Below are positions 16,814 to 25,554 of a stretch of DNA of 34,381 bases, in pieces. Where the stretch lies: NCBI GenBank assembly GCA_937941715.1, contig CALDGX010000246.1, positions 1 to 34,381 of the forward strand, given 5' to 3'. The first letter of the stretch is position 1, and every line of letters begins with the position of its first letter. The stretch is from an uncultured Chloracidobacterium sp. Lineage in GTDB: Bacteria > Acidobacteriota > Blastocatellia > Pyrinomonadales > Pyrinomonadaceae. Under the pieces are notes generated by a model, which worked only from the letters and a program-made list of their open reading frames with translations, did no database searches and was not told the origin of the DNA. The position numbers and the translations under genes were made by a program.

Positions 16814-18022
16814 TCACTTCCCCTTAGGTTTTACCAGCCTGAGATTCCACGAGTAGGTTGTTTTGCCGTCGGCGAGTGTTTTTGACCCCGAAAGCCTGTC
16901 TCTGTTCTTCGGGTCGGTCGTTCCCTCGACGGTGAAACTCGTGGCGAGTAACTTTCCCTCGGGCATGTCCGTGGCTTTAATTTCCGGCGTCGGATTGCTG
17001 TCGGCGCACGATGCATGGCTCTCACGCGTCTGAATAGCTCCGATGATCACGCCGCCGGGTGCGGCCACGACGATCGTGTACGTACCGTCGCTGCTGATCA
17101 TTATTGCGACGGGCATATTTTCTGTAGCCCTGCCGACCATTCTGGTCGATTCTGAATATTCTTCGCTGAACCCCTTAAAGTACTGATTCTTACCGGGTTC
17201 GCGGCATAACTGCTCACCCGCCGTTCCGGATGATTTCGAATAATTGAAAAGCGAACGATGTACGACCCTCGCCATCGGTGAATTGACCGACTTCGCAGAA
17301 CCGCCGGGCGGCGTGTCAAGTAGATTTGCGATGATCTTCTCTTCGAATTTTGAGGTCTGTTTCGTCATCCGTTTGACGTTTTTCCGGGCTGCGTGCATGG
17401 CACCTTTGTCGTTAGTGGTCTTGGTTTCGTCCTGCGAGTAGATCATTCTGATCGTCCCGACCCAGTGCGGCTTACAATTATCAGCAAGATATGAGCCAAT
17501 GTCCTGGACAAGTCCGTCGGCAACCTCCTTTTCGCTACCCATTCGGCGGCCTATAGCCCGGCCCGAACTAATGTTCATCACAAAACCGGAATAAGTGGTC
17601 GTCCCACCGGGGCCGGGCATCGCCTGCACGACCAATACCAGATTGGAATTAAGCTTATCGCCGATCGCACGAAGTTGAGCATCGCCTTCGCCGCCTTCCA
17701 GCATTTCGCGTTCGCGTTCGTCACTGATCGCGTCCCGCAGATCCTGATCGTCAAACGTCTCAACACACGGCTTTTGCCGTTCCAATTCGGACTTGAACTC
17801 ATCCCTGAGGCCTTGAGTTGCTTGTTCGCCGCCGAACGAGGCCTTGGTCTTATCGTGAATGACGATGGACGAAGATTTCTGACCTCCCTGGCAGTCAGCC
17901 CTGCCAGCGAATGGGGCGAGTATCAGAAATATCGCCAATACCAAGCCGAAAATGACCCACCTTTTACTCGCCCGCCTCTGCGGATCATTAAATCGATAGT
18001 TTTTGAATATGTTGATATACAT
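16814..18022 (-). CDS. membrane-anchored protein of unknown function, 402 aa
   Basis: I do not recognise this family. A basic N-terminal segment (NYRFNDPQRRASKRW) is followed by one hydrophobic helix (about 23-41, VIFGLVLAIFLILAPFAG), then an extracytoplasmic domain. That domain has a first part with the alternating pattern of a small alpha/beta fold (SSSIVIHDKTKASFGG ... LRDAISDEREREMLEGG ... NSNLVLVVQAMPG). It has scattered cysteines (DCQGG, KPC, DNCKPHW, EQLCREP, ASCAD) and a beta-rich C-terminal third ending in TYSWNLRLVKPKGK. The early part, with a helix and a strand tracking dose-like 'LxxAIxDExE', recalls proteins that assemble TolB- or CsgG-like oligomers, but this is only an impression. 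A possible promoter lies at 18099-18126. Confidence 0.75.
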   Translation of the reverse strand: MYINIFKNYRFNDPQRRASKRWVIFGLVLAIFLILAPFAGRADCQGGQKSSSIVIHDKTKASFGGEQATQGLRDEFKSELERQKPCVETFDDQDLRDAISDEREREMLEGGEGDAQLRAIGDKLNSNLVLVVQAMPGPGGTTTYSGFVMNISSGRAIGRRMGSEKEVADGLVQDIGSYLADNCKPHWVGTIRMIYSQDETKTTNDKGAMHAARKNVKRMTKQTSKFEEKIIANLLDTPPGGSAKSVNSPMARVVHRSLFNYSKSSGTAGEQLCREPGKNQYFKGFSEEYSESTRMVGRATENMPVAIMISSDGTYTIVVAAPGGVIIGAIQTRESHASCADSNPTPEIKATDMPEGKLLATSFTVEGTTDPKNRDRLSGSKTLADGKTTYSWNLRLVKPKGK

Positions 18023-18098
18023 GGCGTTACCACTCCCCGGCCAAGGCGGGAAACCGCGACCAAAGAGATCGCAACGCCGAACGGTTTACAACCTTCCC

Positions 18099-18126
18099 GT
18101 TACAGTATGAACCTTTTGGATATCAA
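18099..18126 (-). promoter_or_regulatory. possible promoter of the 402-aa anchored protein gene
   Basis: Minus-strand TTGATA (18121-18126), a 16-base spacer and TGTAAC (18099-18104) precede the ATG at 18022 by about 77 bases. The -35 is good, the -10 matches four of six bases. Confidence 0.35.
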
Positions 18127-18190
18127 TTTCAGCAAAAAATTTGCGTCAGATGGGGGTCCGACAAGGAATTTTTCGACGGCTGTTCGAAGG

Positions 18191-19210
18191 TCAGAGTTCG
18201 CTGCCGATAACCGCCGAGATTTGGCCGACAACATCGCCCCGGCGATTGCGTACCGGCATCGGGGCGACGTCCGGCAGGTCGTCAATGTTTAGTAAGCCGA
18301 GCTTTCGTAATAGTTCCACAGCGACGACCGGACGCGACAGATGGTCGTCGCCGTCCTCGATCTTGAGGGCTATCGCGAGCCCGCTCGGCCATCTGTCTGA
18401 CGGCAGTACCCCGCACAGCCAGACACCGTCCGCTCCGACCTTGCAGACCAGCGTACCGCGAGCGGCCTCCATGATCATTGTGTCGAGCCGGCCGGTGCCG
18501 CCGACGAGATCGGGATGCTCGATCATCGCATTGACAATCCTTTTGCAGGCCGCGCGTGTTGCCTCGTCGAATGAACCCGGCGGGTTCAACAGATTGATAA
18601 AACTCCTGGCCATCGCGGCGACAGGCACGGCAAAGTTCGGTGCGGCACATCCATCGATACCGTTCGCGATCTCGTTTGCCGGCAATCCCGAAAACTGAGA
18701 TATCCGCTCGAGGATCGCAGTTTGGACCGGATTGGACGCCAGATCATAACTGGCGGCGTCAGCCCCGATGTGTTTTGCAAACGCGAGCATGGCGGCGTGC
18801 TTACCCGAACAATTGTTGTGGAGTTGTGTCGGCTTTTCACCGGCGGCGATCATCCGCTGGGACTCTGCCTCGTTGAACGGCAAATGCGCACCGCAACGAA
18901 GGTCGCGTTCGCTGAAACCGGCCTTTTCGAGCATGCGCGCTGCGATCTCAACGTGTATCCTCTCGCCCGAGTGCGATGCGACCGCGAGAGCGATCTCGTC
19001 GTCCGAAAAACCGAATCGATCCGCCGCACCGCTCGTTATGAATGGTATCGCCTGGATCGATTTGCAGGACGAGCGAAAGAAGGTGACCGTTGCCGGATCG
19101 CCGCCGGAACCCAAAGTTCTGCCATCGCCGTCGATCACCAAATAGTGCCCGCGATGGACCGACTCGACCGTATTACCGCGAATGACTTTGGCTAAAATGT
19201 CAGGGATCAT
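18191..19210 (-). CDS. Rhizobium-type (class 3) L-asparaginase
   Basis: The 339-residue cytosolic amidohydrolase of the Asparaginase_II family (PF06089) hydrolyses L-asparagine to aspartate and ammonia. It shows the residues described for the Rhizobium etli ReAV structure, shifted by one: S47-xx-K50 in FRSSCKS, C134 and K137 in HNNCSGKHAAM, and C188 in GIDGCAAPNFAVP. In ReAV the two cysteines and a lysine hold a zinc ion near two Ser-Lys pairs. This family is unrelated in fold to the E. coli-type enzymes. The gene begins 39 bases after recN ends on the same strand, so it may be the last gene of the recN cluster. Confidence 0.93.
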   Translation of the reverse strand: MIPDILAKVIRGNTVESVHRGHYLVIDGDGRTLGSGGDPATVTFFRSSCKSIQAIPFITSGAADRFGFSDDEIALAVASHSGERIHVEIAARMLEKAGFSERDLRCGAHLPFNEAESQRMIAAGEKPTQLHNNCSGKHAAMLAFAKHIGADAASYDLASNPVQTAILERISQFSGLPANEIANGIDGCAAPNFAVPVAAMARSFINLLNPPGSFDEATRAACKRIVNAMIEHPDLVGGTGRLDTMIMEAARGTLVCKVGADGVWLCGVLPSDRWPSGLAIALKIEDGDDHLSRPVVAVELLRKLGLLNIDDLPDVAPMPVRNRRGDVVGQISAVIGSEL

Positions 19211-19249
19211 ATCAGTTTTGCCCGGATACGGCCGGCCGCCGCAAAAATA

Positions 19250-20968
19250 TCAGGGCCGGTCGGCCTGCGGCAGGGCGTGGTTTGATCTGCCGAGCATTGC
19301 CCTGGCATTTTCGCGAGCCGCATCCGTGATCTGTTCGCCCGCGAGCATTCTGGCTATTTCCTCCAGACGTTCGCCGTCACCGAGTTCCCTCACCGTGACC
19401 GACGTGCTCGCACCGGCCGTGTCCTTTTCTACGACAAAATGCCTGTCAGCAAGCGATGCGATCTGCGGCTGATGGGTAACACACAATACCTGCTGCGACC
19501 CGGAAAGTTTCTTCAGCTTTCGCCCGACAGCCTCGGCCACGCGGCCGCCGATGCCGACATCGATCTCATCAAAGACCGCAGCCTTTTCGACCCCGCCGGA
19601 TCGGATCGTGGTTTTGAGTATCAGCATTAGACGCGAGGCCTCGCCGCCGGATGCGACCTTTGAGAGCGGTTTGGCCGGTTCACCCGGGTTAGCGGAAAAG
19701 TAAAATTCCACGTTGTCGAATCCCTTCGGCGTGAACCGGCCGTCTGCGTCCGGCGTACCCGGGTCGGGCGAATCGATACGCACTTCAAACCTCGCCTTTT
19801 CGAGGGCGACGCCCTTTAGGTTAGTCTCAACGGCCTTTTCGAGCGAGCGGGCAGCCGCGGTGCGCTTTTCATGCAGCTTTTCAGCCGCGGCTACATATGC
19901 GAGCCGCCGGTCGGCGAGCTCTTTCCGCAATTCCTTTTCCCGCAGTTCGGCCGTTTCGATATTGGCCAGCCGGTGTTCGGACTCGGCCAGGTGCCCCAGG
20001 ATCGATTCGACGCTTTCGCCGTATTTTCGTTTTAACCGCGAGATCTCGGCAAGCCGGTCTTCGATCTCGTTGAGCCGTTCGGGCGAAAAATCGAGCCCGC
20101 GGCGAAAGTCGCGTGCGGCAATCGCAAGTTCCTCGATCACCGCCTGAGCCGATCTCAAACCATCATCAAACTCGCGAAAACACGCGTCATACTCGCTGAG
20201 CTCGGCGATCTTGCGGGCCGCCCGCTCGAGCGTGCTGACCGTCGATTGATCGTTGTCGTAGAGCAGAGCATACGCCTCATCACTCAGGTTCGACAGCTTT
20301 TCGGCATTACCGACACGACGCTTTTCGTCCTCCAGTTCGGCGTCTTCGCCGGGCCGAAGGTCCGCACGTTTTATCTCGTCGACCTGATATCGCAGGATAT
20401 CGACCAGCTGGAGCTTTTCGGACTCGTCCTTTTCCAGATTCCTAAGTTCTGCCCTGACGGCGGCCAATTCGCGATACGCCGATTCGACCGAACGGCCCAG
20501 ATCCTCGGCATCGGCAAACTCATCCAGCATGCCGATGTGTGTCTCGACGTGATAAAGTGCGGCTTGCTCGCCCTGTCCGTGGATGTCGACCAGGTGCGCG
20601 CCGATTCGCTTGAGGAAACTTTGCGTAACGCTCTGATCATTGACGAAGATCCGATTCTTACCCGCCAATGACAGCTCTCGTCTGATGATGATCTCCGATT
20701 GCGGATCGATCTCAACGCCGGACTCTTCGAAGATGGCGTGAAGCGTCGAGTTGCTTTCGACGACGAAATTGCCCTCGATCTGGGCGGACGATTCACCCTG
20801 TTTGATAAGTTCGCTCGATAACCGGTCGCCCGTCAGTGCCCCAAGGCTGTCCACGATGATCGACTTGCCCGATCCGGTCTCGCCGGTCAGCAGGTTAAGG
20901 CCCGGGCCGAATTCGAGTTCGAGCCGGTCGATCAAAGCGATATTCCTGATCTTAAATAGGGTTAACAC
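19250..20968 (-). CDS. recN: DNA repair protein RecN
   Basis: The 572-residue SMC-like ATPase acts in double-strand break repair. It has the N-terminal LTLFKIRNIALIDRLELEFGPGLNLLTGETGSGKS with Walker A at G29-S36, a long central coiled coil (about 150-380), the ABC signature SGGEASRLMLILK (near 470) and Walker B AVFDEIDVGIGGRVAEAVG. The C-terminal part is QVLCVTHQPQIASLADRHFVVEK. Start choice: an ATG further upstream overlaps the preceding peptidase gene by about 100 bases and adds unrelated residues. The GTG at 20968 gives the conserved N terminus and sits 8 bases after the peptidase stop. The ribosome-binding site is weak, which fits translational coupling. Confidence 0.96.
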   Translation of the reverse strand: MLTLFKIRNIALIDRLELEFGPGLNLLTGETGSGKSIIVDSLGALTGDRLSSELIKQGESSAQIEGNFVVESNSTLHAIFEESGVEIDPQSEIIIRRELSLAGKNRIFVNDQSVTQSFLKRIGAHLVDIHGQGEQAALYHVETHIGMLDEFADAEDLGRSVESAYRELAAVRAELRNLEKDESEKLQLVDILRYQVDEIKRADLRPGEDAELEDEKRRVGNAEKLSNLSDEAYALLYDNDQSTVSTLERAARKIAELSEYDACFREFDDGLRSAQAVIEELAIAARDFRRGLDFSPERLNEIEDRLAEISRLKRKYGESVESILGHLAESEHRLANIETAELREKELRKELADRRLAYVAAAEKLHEKRTAAARSLEKAVETNLKGVALEKARFEVRIDSPDPGTPDADGRFTPKGFDNVEFYFSANPGEPAKPLSKVASGGEASRLMLILKTTIRSGGVEKAAVFDEIDVGIGGRVAEAVGRKLKKLSGSQQVLCVTHQPQIASLADRHFVVEKDTAGASTSVTVRELGDGERLEEIARMLAGEQITDAARENARAMLGRSNHALPQADRP

Positions 20969-20976
20969 GCCAATAT

Positions 20977-22278
20977 CTACTTTTTGGGTACGAGGCCCGC
21001 ACCTTTTATAAACCTGCCGGCGGAGAATATCGCGTCGGGCGGAAAGTTGAAAGTCAGATCGCTGCTCTTCCAATCTACGGGCCGGTCGAGTTTGTAAAAA
21101 TAGAATTCGCCGAGTTCGCCCGGACGAGCTTTGCCGAAACGCTGATAGACATAAAAACCCGACGCGTCGTACTCATCAAGGCCCGTTAAGCCGTTAAGCG
21201 TCCCGACCGCCGATATCTTGGCCGAAACGGTAAAACTCGCCCGCCGCCGTTCAGCGATCACGCCGATGTCGCCGACCGTCGTTTCGCCGTTATTTACGAT
21301 GTTGGCCCGCCGAAAAAGATAATTCACGATCCCGCCGGAACCATTGCTTGGCAGCGAAACATAGGCGGCCGGGTCCTGCGTTTTCTCACGGCCCGTCACG
21401 ATCGATTGCAGAGCGGTGACGAACGCTACGAAGTTGAGCTTGACCAAAAACATCTCGTCGCGGCCGTGTAAGGCTCCGGTCTCGACCAATATCACGGGTG
21501 TGCCCCAAGCAGAAAAATTATCGCCAAATGCCGTCGGAGTCCACTCATCGTCATACCGCCCGATGTGACCTGGAATGAGTTGCTGCAGAGCCTCGGCCAT
21601 CGCGGCCGCGACACGCTGATTTCGGGCCTGTCCTTCATTGAGGGTCTTGGCCTCATCGCCAAAAACGACCAATAGCGAGATCGCCGCTTGTTTCGGCGTC
21701 CTCCCGACGGTCGTCAATGCCTGCTGATTGTGAAGATTAAAGCCGATCGCGGGCGACCAATCATCGCGCAGCTTTTTCAAGAGTCTCGCTTCCGGCGTTC
21801 GAAGATCGACAGCATCCCGATTGATGTCGATCCCCTGTAGGTTACGGCGTTGGTACGCCTCGGCACCGTCGGGATTGAGCATCGGCACGGCCCGGATCGT
21901 CACGGTTTCCTCGATTTTTTTGATCCAGCCTGTCTGGCGATTTTTTTGGAAATACGCGAGCATGTCGATCAACGCCGAGGTTGCCGTGGGTTCGTCGCCA
22001 TGCATCTGCGACCACATAAAGATCTTCAGAGGGCCCCGGCCGAATTCAACCTGGAATATGGATCTGTCGGCGTTGCTGCGGCCGACTTCATCGACCTTTA
22101 GCCCGAGTTTTCGGAGGTCCTCGAGATAGGCCAACAGATCCTTGTGTCGCACATCGGACGGAAACAACCTTGAAATATGTTCTTTTTCCCAGGTCTCGGC
22201 CAGTTCTTTCGGCGACTGCGCAAAGGACATAGATGAATACAATAGTACCATCAGGAGGAAAAGAAGGTTGATCTTCAT
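20977..22278 (-). CDS. secreted M14-family zinc carboxypeptidase
   Basis: The 433-residue exported metallopeptidase has a signal peptide (KINLLFLLMVLLYSSMSFAQ, cleaved near residue 20). Zinc ligands H93-xx-E96 are in QMHGDEP and H183 is in FNLHNQQ; the substrate-binding N153-R154 is in DINRD and the catalytic glutamate E266 in LVETGALHGRD. All the residues for a functional M14 peptidase are present. After about residue 300 there is a C-terminal beta-rich domain (SFTVSAKISAVGTLNGL; GEFYFYKLDRPVDWKSSDLTFNFPPDAIF). Substrate is unknown: peptides or peptidoglycan stem peptides are both possible. It lies between the glycogen debranching enzyme gene and recN, with an 8-base gap to recN. Confidence 0.93.
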   Translation of the reverse strand: MKINLLFLLMVLLYSSMSFAQSPKELAETWEKEHISRLFPSDVRHKDLLAYLEDLRKLGLKVDEVGRSNADRSIFQVEFGRGPLKIFMWSQMHGDEPTATSALIDMLAYFQKNRQTGWIKKIEETVTIRAVPMLNPDGAEAYQRRNLQGIDINRDAVDLRTPEARLLKKLRDDWSPAIGFNLHNQQALTTVGRTPKQAAISLLVVFGDEAKTLNEGQARNQRVAAAMAEALQQLIPGHIGRYDDEWTPTAFGDNFSAWGTPVILVETGALHGRDEMFLVKLNFVAFVTALQSIVTGREKTQDPAAYVSLPSNGSGGIVNYLFRRANIVNNGETTVGDIGVIAERRRASFTVSAKISAVGTLNGLTGLDEYDASGFYVYQRFGKARPGELGEFYFYKLDRPVDWKSSDLTFNFPPDAIFSAGRFIKGAGLVPKK

Positions 22279-22344
22279 AGACTAAAAGATAAACCGCAAG
22301 CGGGCGTTACATCAACCATTCCGGTCAATTTGTTTATGACCGCA

Positions 22345-24318
22345 TCAGGCCGTTGTTTCGCGTTTTGATCGGGTCCGCTGATCCCTGGAGCTAAGGATAC
22401 GAAGCAGCTCGCCGACGCTCCAGGCCTGAGCGAAGCAGCCGCGAGGTGTAAATGGACGCTCGGCGTCAAATATCTCTGAGACCTGCCCGATGCCCGCTGT
22501 GGAAAGGTGGCTGACCAACCCGCCGGTGAACCGTTCGACGTGATCCTCGCTGTCCGGATACGCCCGAGCATACGCGTCAACAAACGCCCCGATCAACCAC
22601 GCCCAGACCGTCCCTTGATGATATGCCGAGTCGCGCTCGTATGGACTGCCGATATACGTGGGGCAGTAGCGACCGTCCTTTGGCGATAACGACCTCAATC
22701 CTACCGGAGTTAGAAGTTCGGCCTCGACCTTGTCGACAACGGCCCGCAGCCGGTCCGGCGCCAACATTGTATGCGGCAGCCCGGCGGCAAATATCTGGTT
22801 CGGCCGCACGGAATCGTCGCGTTCATTGCGATCGACGACGTCGAAGAGACATTGATCATCTTCGTTCCAAAAGACCGCATTGAAACTCTGTTCGCACATT
22901 TCCGCCATCGAATCGAACTTTCGATGTTCCGCCTTTCGGCCAAAGTGCAGCGACAGGTCGGACATTATTCGCAGAGCGTTATACCAGAGTGCCTGTATCT
23001 CGACGGGTTTACCGATCCGCGGCGTGATGACCAGATCGCCGACCTTAGCGTCCATCCACGTAAGCTGCGTTCCCCGCTCGCCGGCGATCAGGAGGCCGTC
23101 CGTATCAACCCGAATCCCGTACCGCGTCCCGCGCAGATGCCATCTGATAATGTCGACGAGTTTGTCGAAGAGAAATTCGCCGACAAACTCGCGGTCGCCG
23201 GTCGAATCGACATACGCCCTGATCGCCTCAAAATACCAGAGCGTCGCGTCGACGGTATTGTAATCGGCCGTCTCACCGGCATCGGGAAAGCGGTTTGGGA
23301 TCATCCCGTCCGAGATGTGTTTTGAAAATTCGAGCAGTATCGCTCTCGCAATCTCGGGCCTTCCGGTCGACAGCGTCAGGCCCGGCAGGGCGATCATCGT
23401 GTCGCGTCCCCAGTCAGAGAACCACGGATATCCGGCAATGACCGAGTGGCCGTCGCCGCGTTTCACCACAAACTGATCTGCCGCCAGCACCAACGCACTT
23501 TCCACCTCGTTTTCGGTCCCCGCCGCTGACAACAAGTCGATCTGGCGGGTTAATTCGGCGGCCTTGAGAACGGCCGTTTCGGTTCCGGCCGGTCCGTCGG
23601 TCGATGCGACGACGAAAGCGGGTTTCGCCATGTCGTATACGAGTACGAACGGCTGAAACAGATCCTCATGAAAATCGAATCCGCGTTCCTGCTCGACAGA
23701 GTATTCAAAATTTCTGTACCAAAAGCCCGATCGCTCGACCGATCGTGCATTATGCTCGACTAAGAGGGCCGGCTTGTTTTCGTAAGGCCTGATCGAGATA
23801 CGGCCCGTTTCGATCGTGATTGCGGCGTTGAACTCAACGTTCTCGTGCTGCAAATGATGGTAATCGACAAAAGACAAAAGCGGCCGCACCTCGAGCTCGA
23901 TCTTCTCGCCCGATCCGCCCGAGATCACCCATTCGCAAACGGCGGTATTGCTGCCGTGCACCATAAAGATCGTTTTGACGATCTCGATCCTGCCGACCGA
24001 ATACGTCCATGTCGGTACGGGACTGGCATCGAACGATCTCAACAGGCGAAAACCCTGAGGGTGGACGACGCCCGGAAAGCGGTTCGCCGACAACTCGTGT
24101 CGGACGCCGTTCACGACCAGCGTTTCTTCGTACTTTGAAATGACGGTGATCCGCCCGAGCGGCGGTTCGAGGGCCGAAGTAAGGATGCCGTGATAACGGC
24201 GGGTCGATGCGCCCGAGATCGTACCGCAAGCAAATCCGCCTATCCCGTTCGTCAAAAGCCACTCACGGCTGGTGGCCGCTTCAAAATCAAAACAGATATC
24301 CGGACCAAATGAGATCAT
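22345..24318 (-). CDS. glycogen debranching enzyme (amylo-alpha-1,6-glucosidase)
   Basis: The 657-residue cytosolic enzyme is of the archaeal/bacterial GDE type. It has an N-terminal GDE_N beta-sandwich (E19-WLLTNGIGGFACGTISG and TRRYHGIL at 39-46) and a C-terminal (alpha/alpha)6 barrel. The barrel carries the hallmark GYPWFSDWGRDTMIALPG (296-313), PNRFPD...YNTVDATLWYFEA and YHQGTVWAWLIGAFVDAY. It removes alpha-1,6-linked glucose stubs during glycogen or maltodextrin breakdown. Length and motif order are normal. It starts 28 bases downstream of the glycosyltransferase gene, and 66 bases separate it from the peptidase gene; no other glycogen genes are present. Confidence 0.95.
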   Translation of the reverse strand: MISFGPDICFDFEAATSREWLLTNGIGGFACGTISGASTRRYHGILTSALEPPLGRITVISKYEETLVVNGVRHELSANRFPGVVHPQGFRLLRSFDASPVPTWTYSVGRIEIVKTIFMVHGSNTAVCEWVISGGSGEKIELEVRPLLSFVDYHHLQHENVEFNAAITIETGRISIRPYENKPALLVEHNARSVERSGFWYRNFEYSVEQERGFDFHEDLFQPFVLVYDMAKPAFVVASTDGPAGTETAVLKAAELTRQIDLLSAAGTENEVESALVLAADQFVVKRGDGHSVIAGYPWFSDWGRDTMIALPGLTLSTGRPEIARAILLEFSKHISDGMIPNRFPDAGETADYNTVDATLWYFEAIRAYVDSTGDREFVGEFLFDKLVDIIRWHLRGTRYGIRVDTDGLLIAGERGTQLTWMDAKVGDLVITPRIGKPVEIQALWYNALRIMSDLSLHFGRKAEHRKFDSMAEMCEQSFNAVFWNEDDQCLFDVVDRNERDDSVRPNQIFAAGLPHTMLAPDRLRAVVDKVEAELLTPVGLRSLSPKDGRYCPTYIGSPYERDSAYHQGTVWAWLIGAFVDAYARAYPDSEDHVERFTGGLVSHLSTAGIGQVSEIFDAERPFTPRGCFAQAWSVGELLRILSSRDQRTRSKRETTA

Positions 24319-24346
24319 TTTACGACGAGCACAAAACTATCAATTA

Positions 24347-25474
24347 CTATGATCGGTCGGTGCTCCGGGCGTTGTCAGTGCCGGCCGTCACATTGAGATA
24401 CAGCTTTTCTGTCAGATCGACCATTCGCTTGAGCGAAAACCTCTCGGCCGCGATCTCCCGCAGTTTCTCGCCGGTGACACGGGCAAGTTCGCTGTCGTCC
24501 AAAAATGCCGTGATCGCCCTCGACAACTCCAGCGGATCGGCGATCGGCGTGATCTTGCCGACACTGCCGAGCAGTTCCTTTGCGCCGTCAGTCGCGGTCG
24601 CAACGACGGCTTTTCCGCGCGTCATCGCCTCAAGCAGTGCGAGCCCGAAGCTCTCTGAGTGCGACGGCGTGACGAAAACGTCCAACGCGGCAAAGAACGG
24701 CGACGTGTCCTCAAGCCAGTCAAGCCATAAGAATCGCTTTTCGAGGCCGAAAACCTTGACCAGCCGACGCAGTTCGCGCCTAAACCGCCGATCGGCGGTG
24801 TTATCCTTGCCGGCCACGACAAAAAACGCCTTGTCGTCGGTCTTGGCGATCTCATTCGCGGCAAGTACGAGGTCGCGTTGTCCCTTGAGAGGTTTGAGTT
24901 CGCCGATGGTCCCGACGATCTTGGCATCGGACGGGATGTTGTGAAAAGCACGAAATTCCCGGCCCAGGCGATCGTTATCGGCAATATCCGGGATGTTCAG
25001 ACCGTTGTTTATGACCACGACCTTTTCCGAGGGAAATATCTTTTCGAGCTGGCCGCGCACCGCGGGCGAGACCGCGACCGCTGCGTCGACATTATTCAGT
25101 GCGAACTTATGGAAAGGCTTGAGCGGAAACATTACGTGCCGCGTCAGGACAAACCTCGTTTCCCTGGAAATCCGGCACGCCACACTGGCCGCCAGATAAT
25201 CACGTGCTACGTGGGCGTGGATAATATCGATGTTGTTTTCCTTGAGAAAACGGCCGATACGCTTGGCGCTGAACATCCCAAACGAATTGCGAATCGATAC
25301 ATGCAGAAAATTCTCCTGCGGAACAAAATCGAGCCTGCTTTCCCACTCGTTTGTCGGCCGAAGTGCGACAAAGACCTCGTGTCCGCGGTCCTGCAATCCG
25401 CGGCAGAGATCCATCATATGACGCTCGCCGCCCCCGAATGTCTTTGCCGATGAGATCTGCAGGATTCGCACCAT
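24347..25474 (-). CDS. family 4 glycosyltransferase (GT-B fold)
   Basis: The 375-residue enzyme transfers a sugar from an activated nucleotide donor to a lipid or glycan acceptor. The N-terminal Rossmann domain begins VRILQISSAKTFGGGERHM with the glycine loop that contacts the acceptor, then HAHVARDYLA. The C-terminal donor domain has VGTIGELKPLKGQRDLV and the retaining-type E-x7-E motif, E274-SFGLALLE282, preceded by FVTPSHS. Donor and acceptor cannot be read from sequence. The ATG at 25474 was chosen over a TTG one codon upstream. The terminator of the receptor gene ends only about 20 bases upstream, so where its transcription begins is an open question. Confidence 0.93.
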   Translation of the reverse strand: MVRILQISSAKTFGGGERHMMDLCRGLQDRGHEVFVALRPTNEWESRLDFVPQENFLHVSIRNSFGMFSAKRIGRFLKENNIDIIHAHVARDYLAASVACRISRETRFVLTRHVMFPLKPFHKFALNNVDAAVAVSPAVRGQLEKIFPSEKVVVINNGLNIPDIADNDRLGREFRAFHNIPSDAKIVGTIGELKPLKGQRDLVLAANEIAKTDDKAFFVVAGKDNTADRRFRRELRRLVKVFGLEKRFLWLDWLEDTSPFFAALDVFVTPSHSESFGLALLEAMTRGKAVVATATDGAKELLGSVGKITPIADPLELSRAITAFLDDSELARVTGEKLREIAAERFSLKRMVDLTEKLYLNVTAGTDNARSTDRS

Positions 25475-25494
25475 CAAAAGATTACACGGATGCG

Positions 25495-25531
25495 CAAAAT
25501 AAAAAAAGGCACGCTTGCGAACAAGCGTGCC
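25495..25531 (-). terminator. rho-independent terminator after the TonB-dependent receptor gene
   Basis: On the minus strand a perfect 10-base stem (GGCACGCTTG / CAAGCGTGCC, 25522-25531 with 25508-25517) closes a TTCG loop and is followed by a run of seven T and then ATTTT. It lies 24 bases after the receptor stop codon. Confidence 0.93.
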
Positions 25532-25554
25532 TCAAGTTCCGCGTTAGCGGAAAA

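Noticed and set aside
20969..21073. Upstream ATG as start of recN
   Set aside because: It would overlap the peptidase gene by about 100 bases and adds residues before the conserved RecN N terminus.
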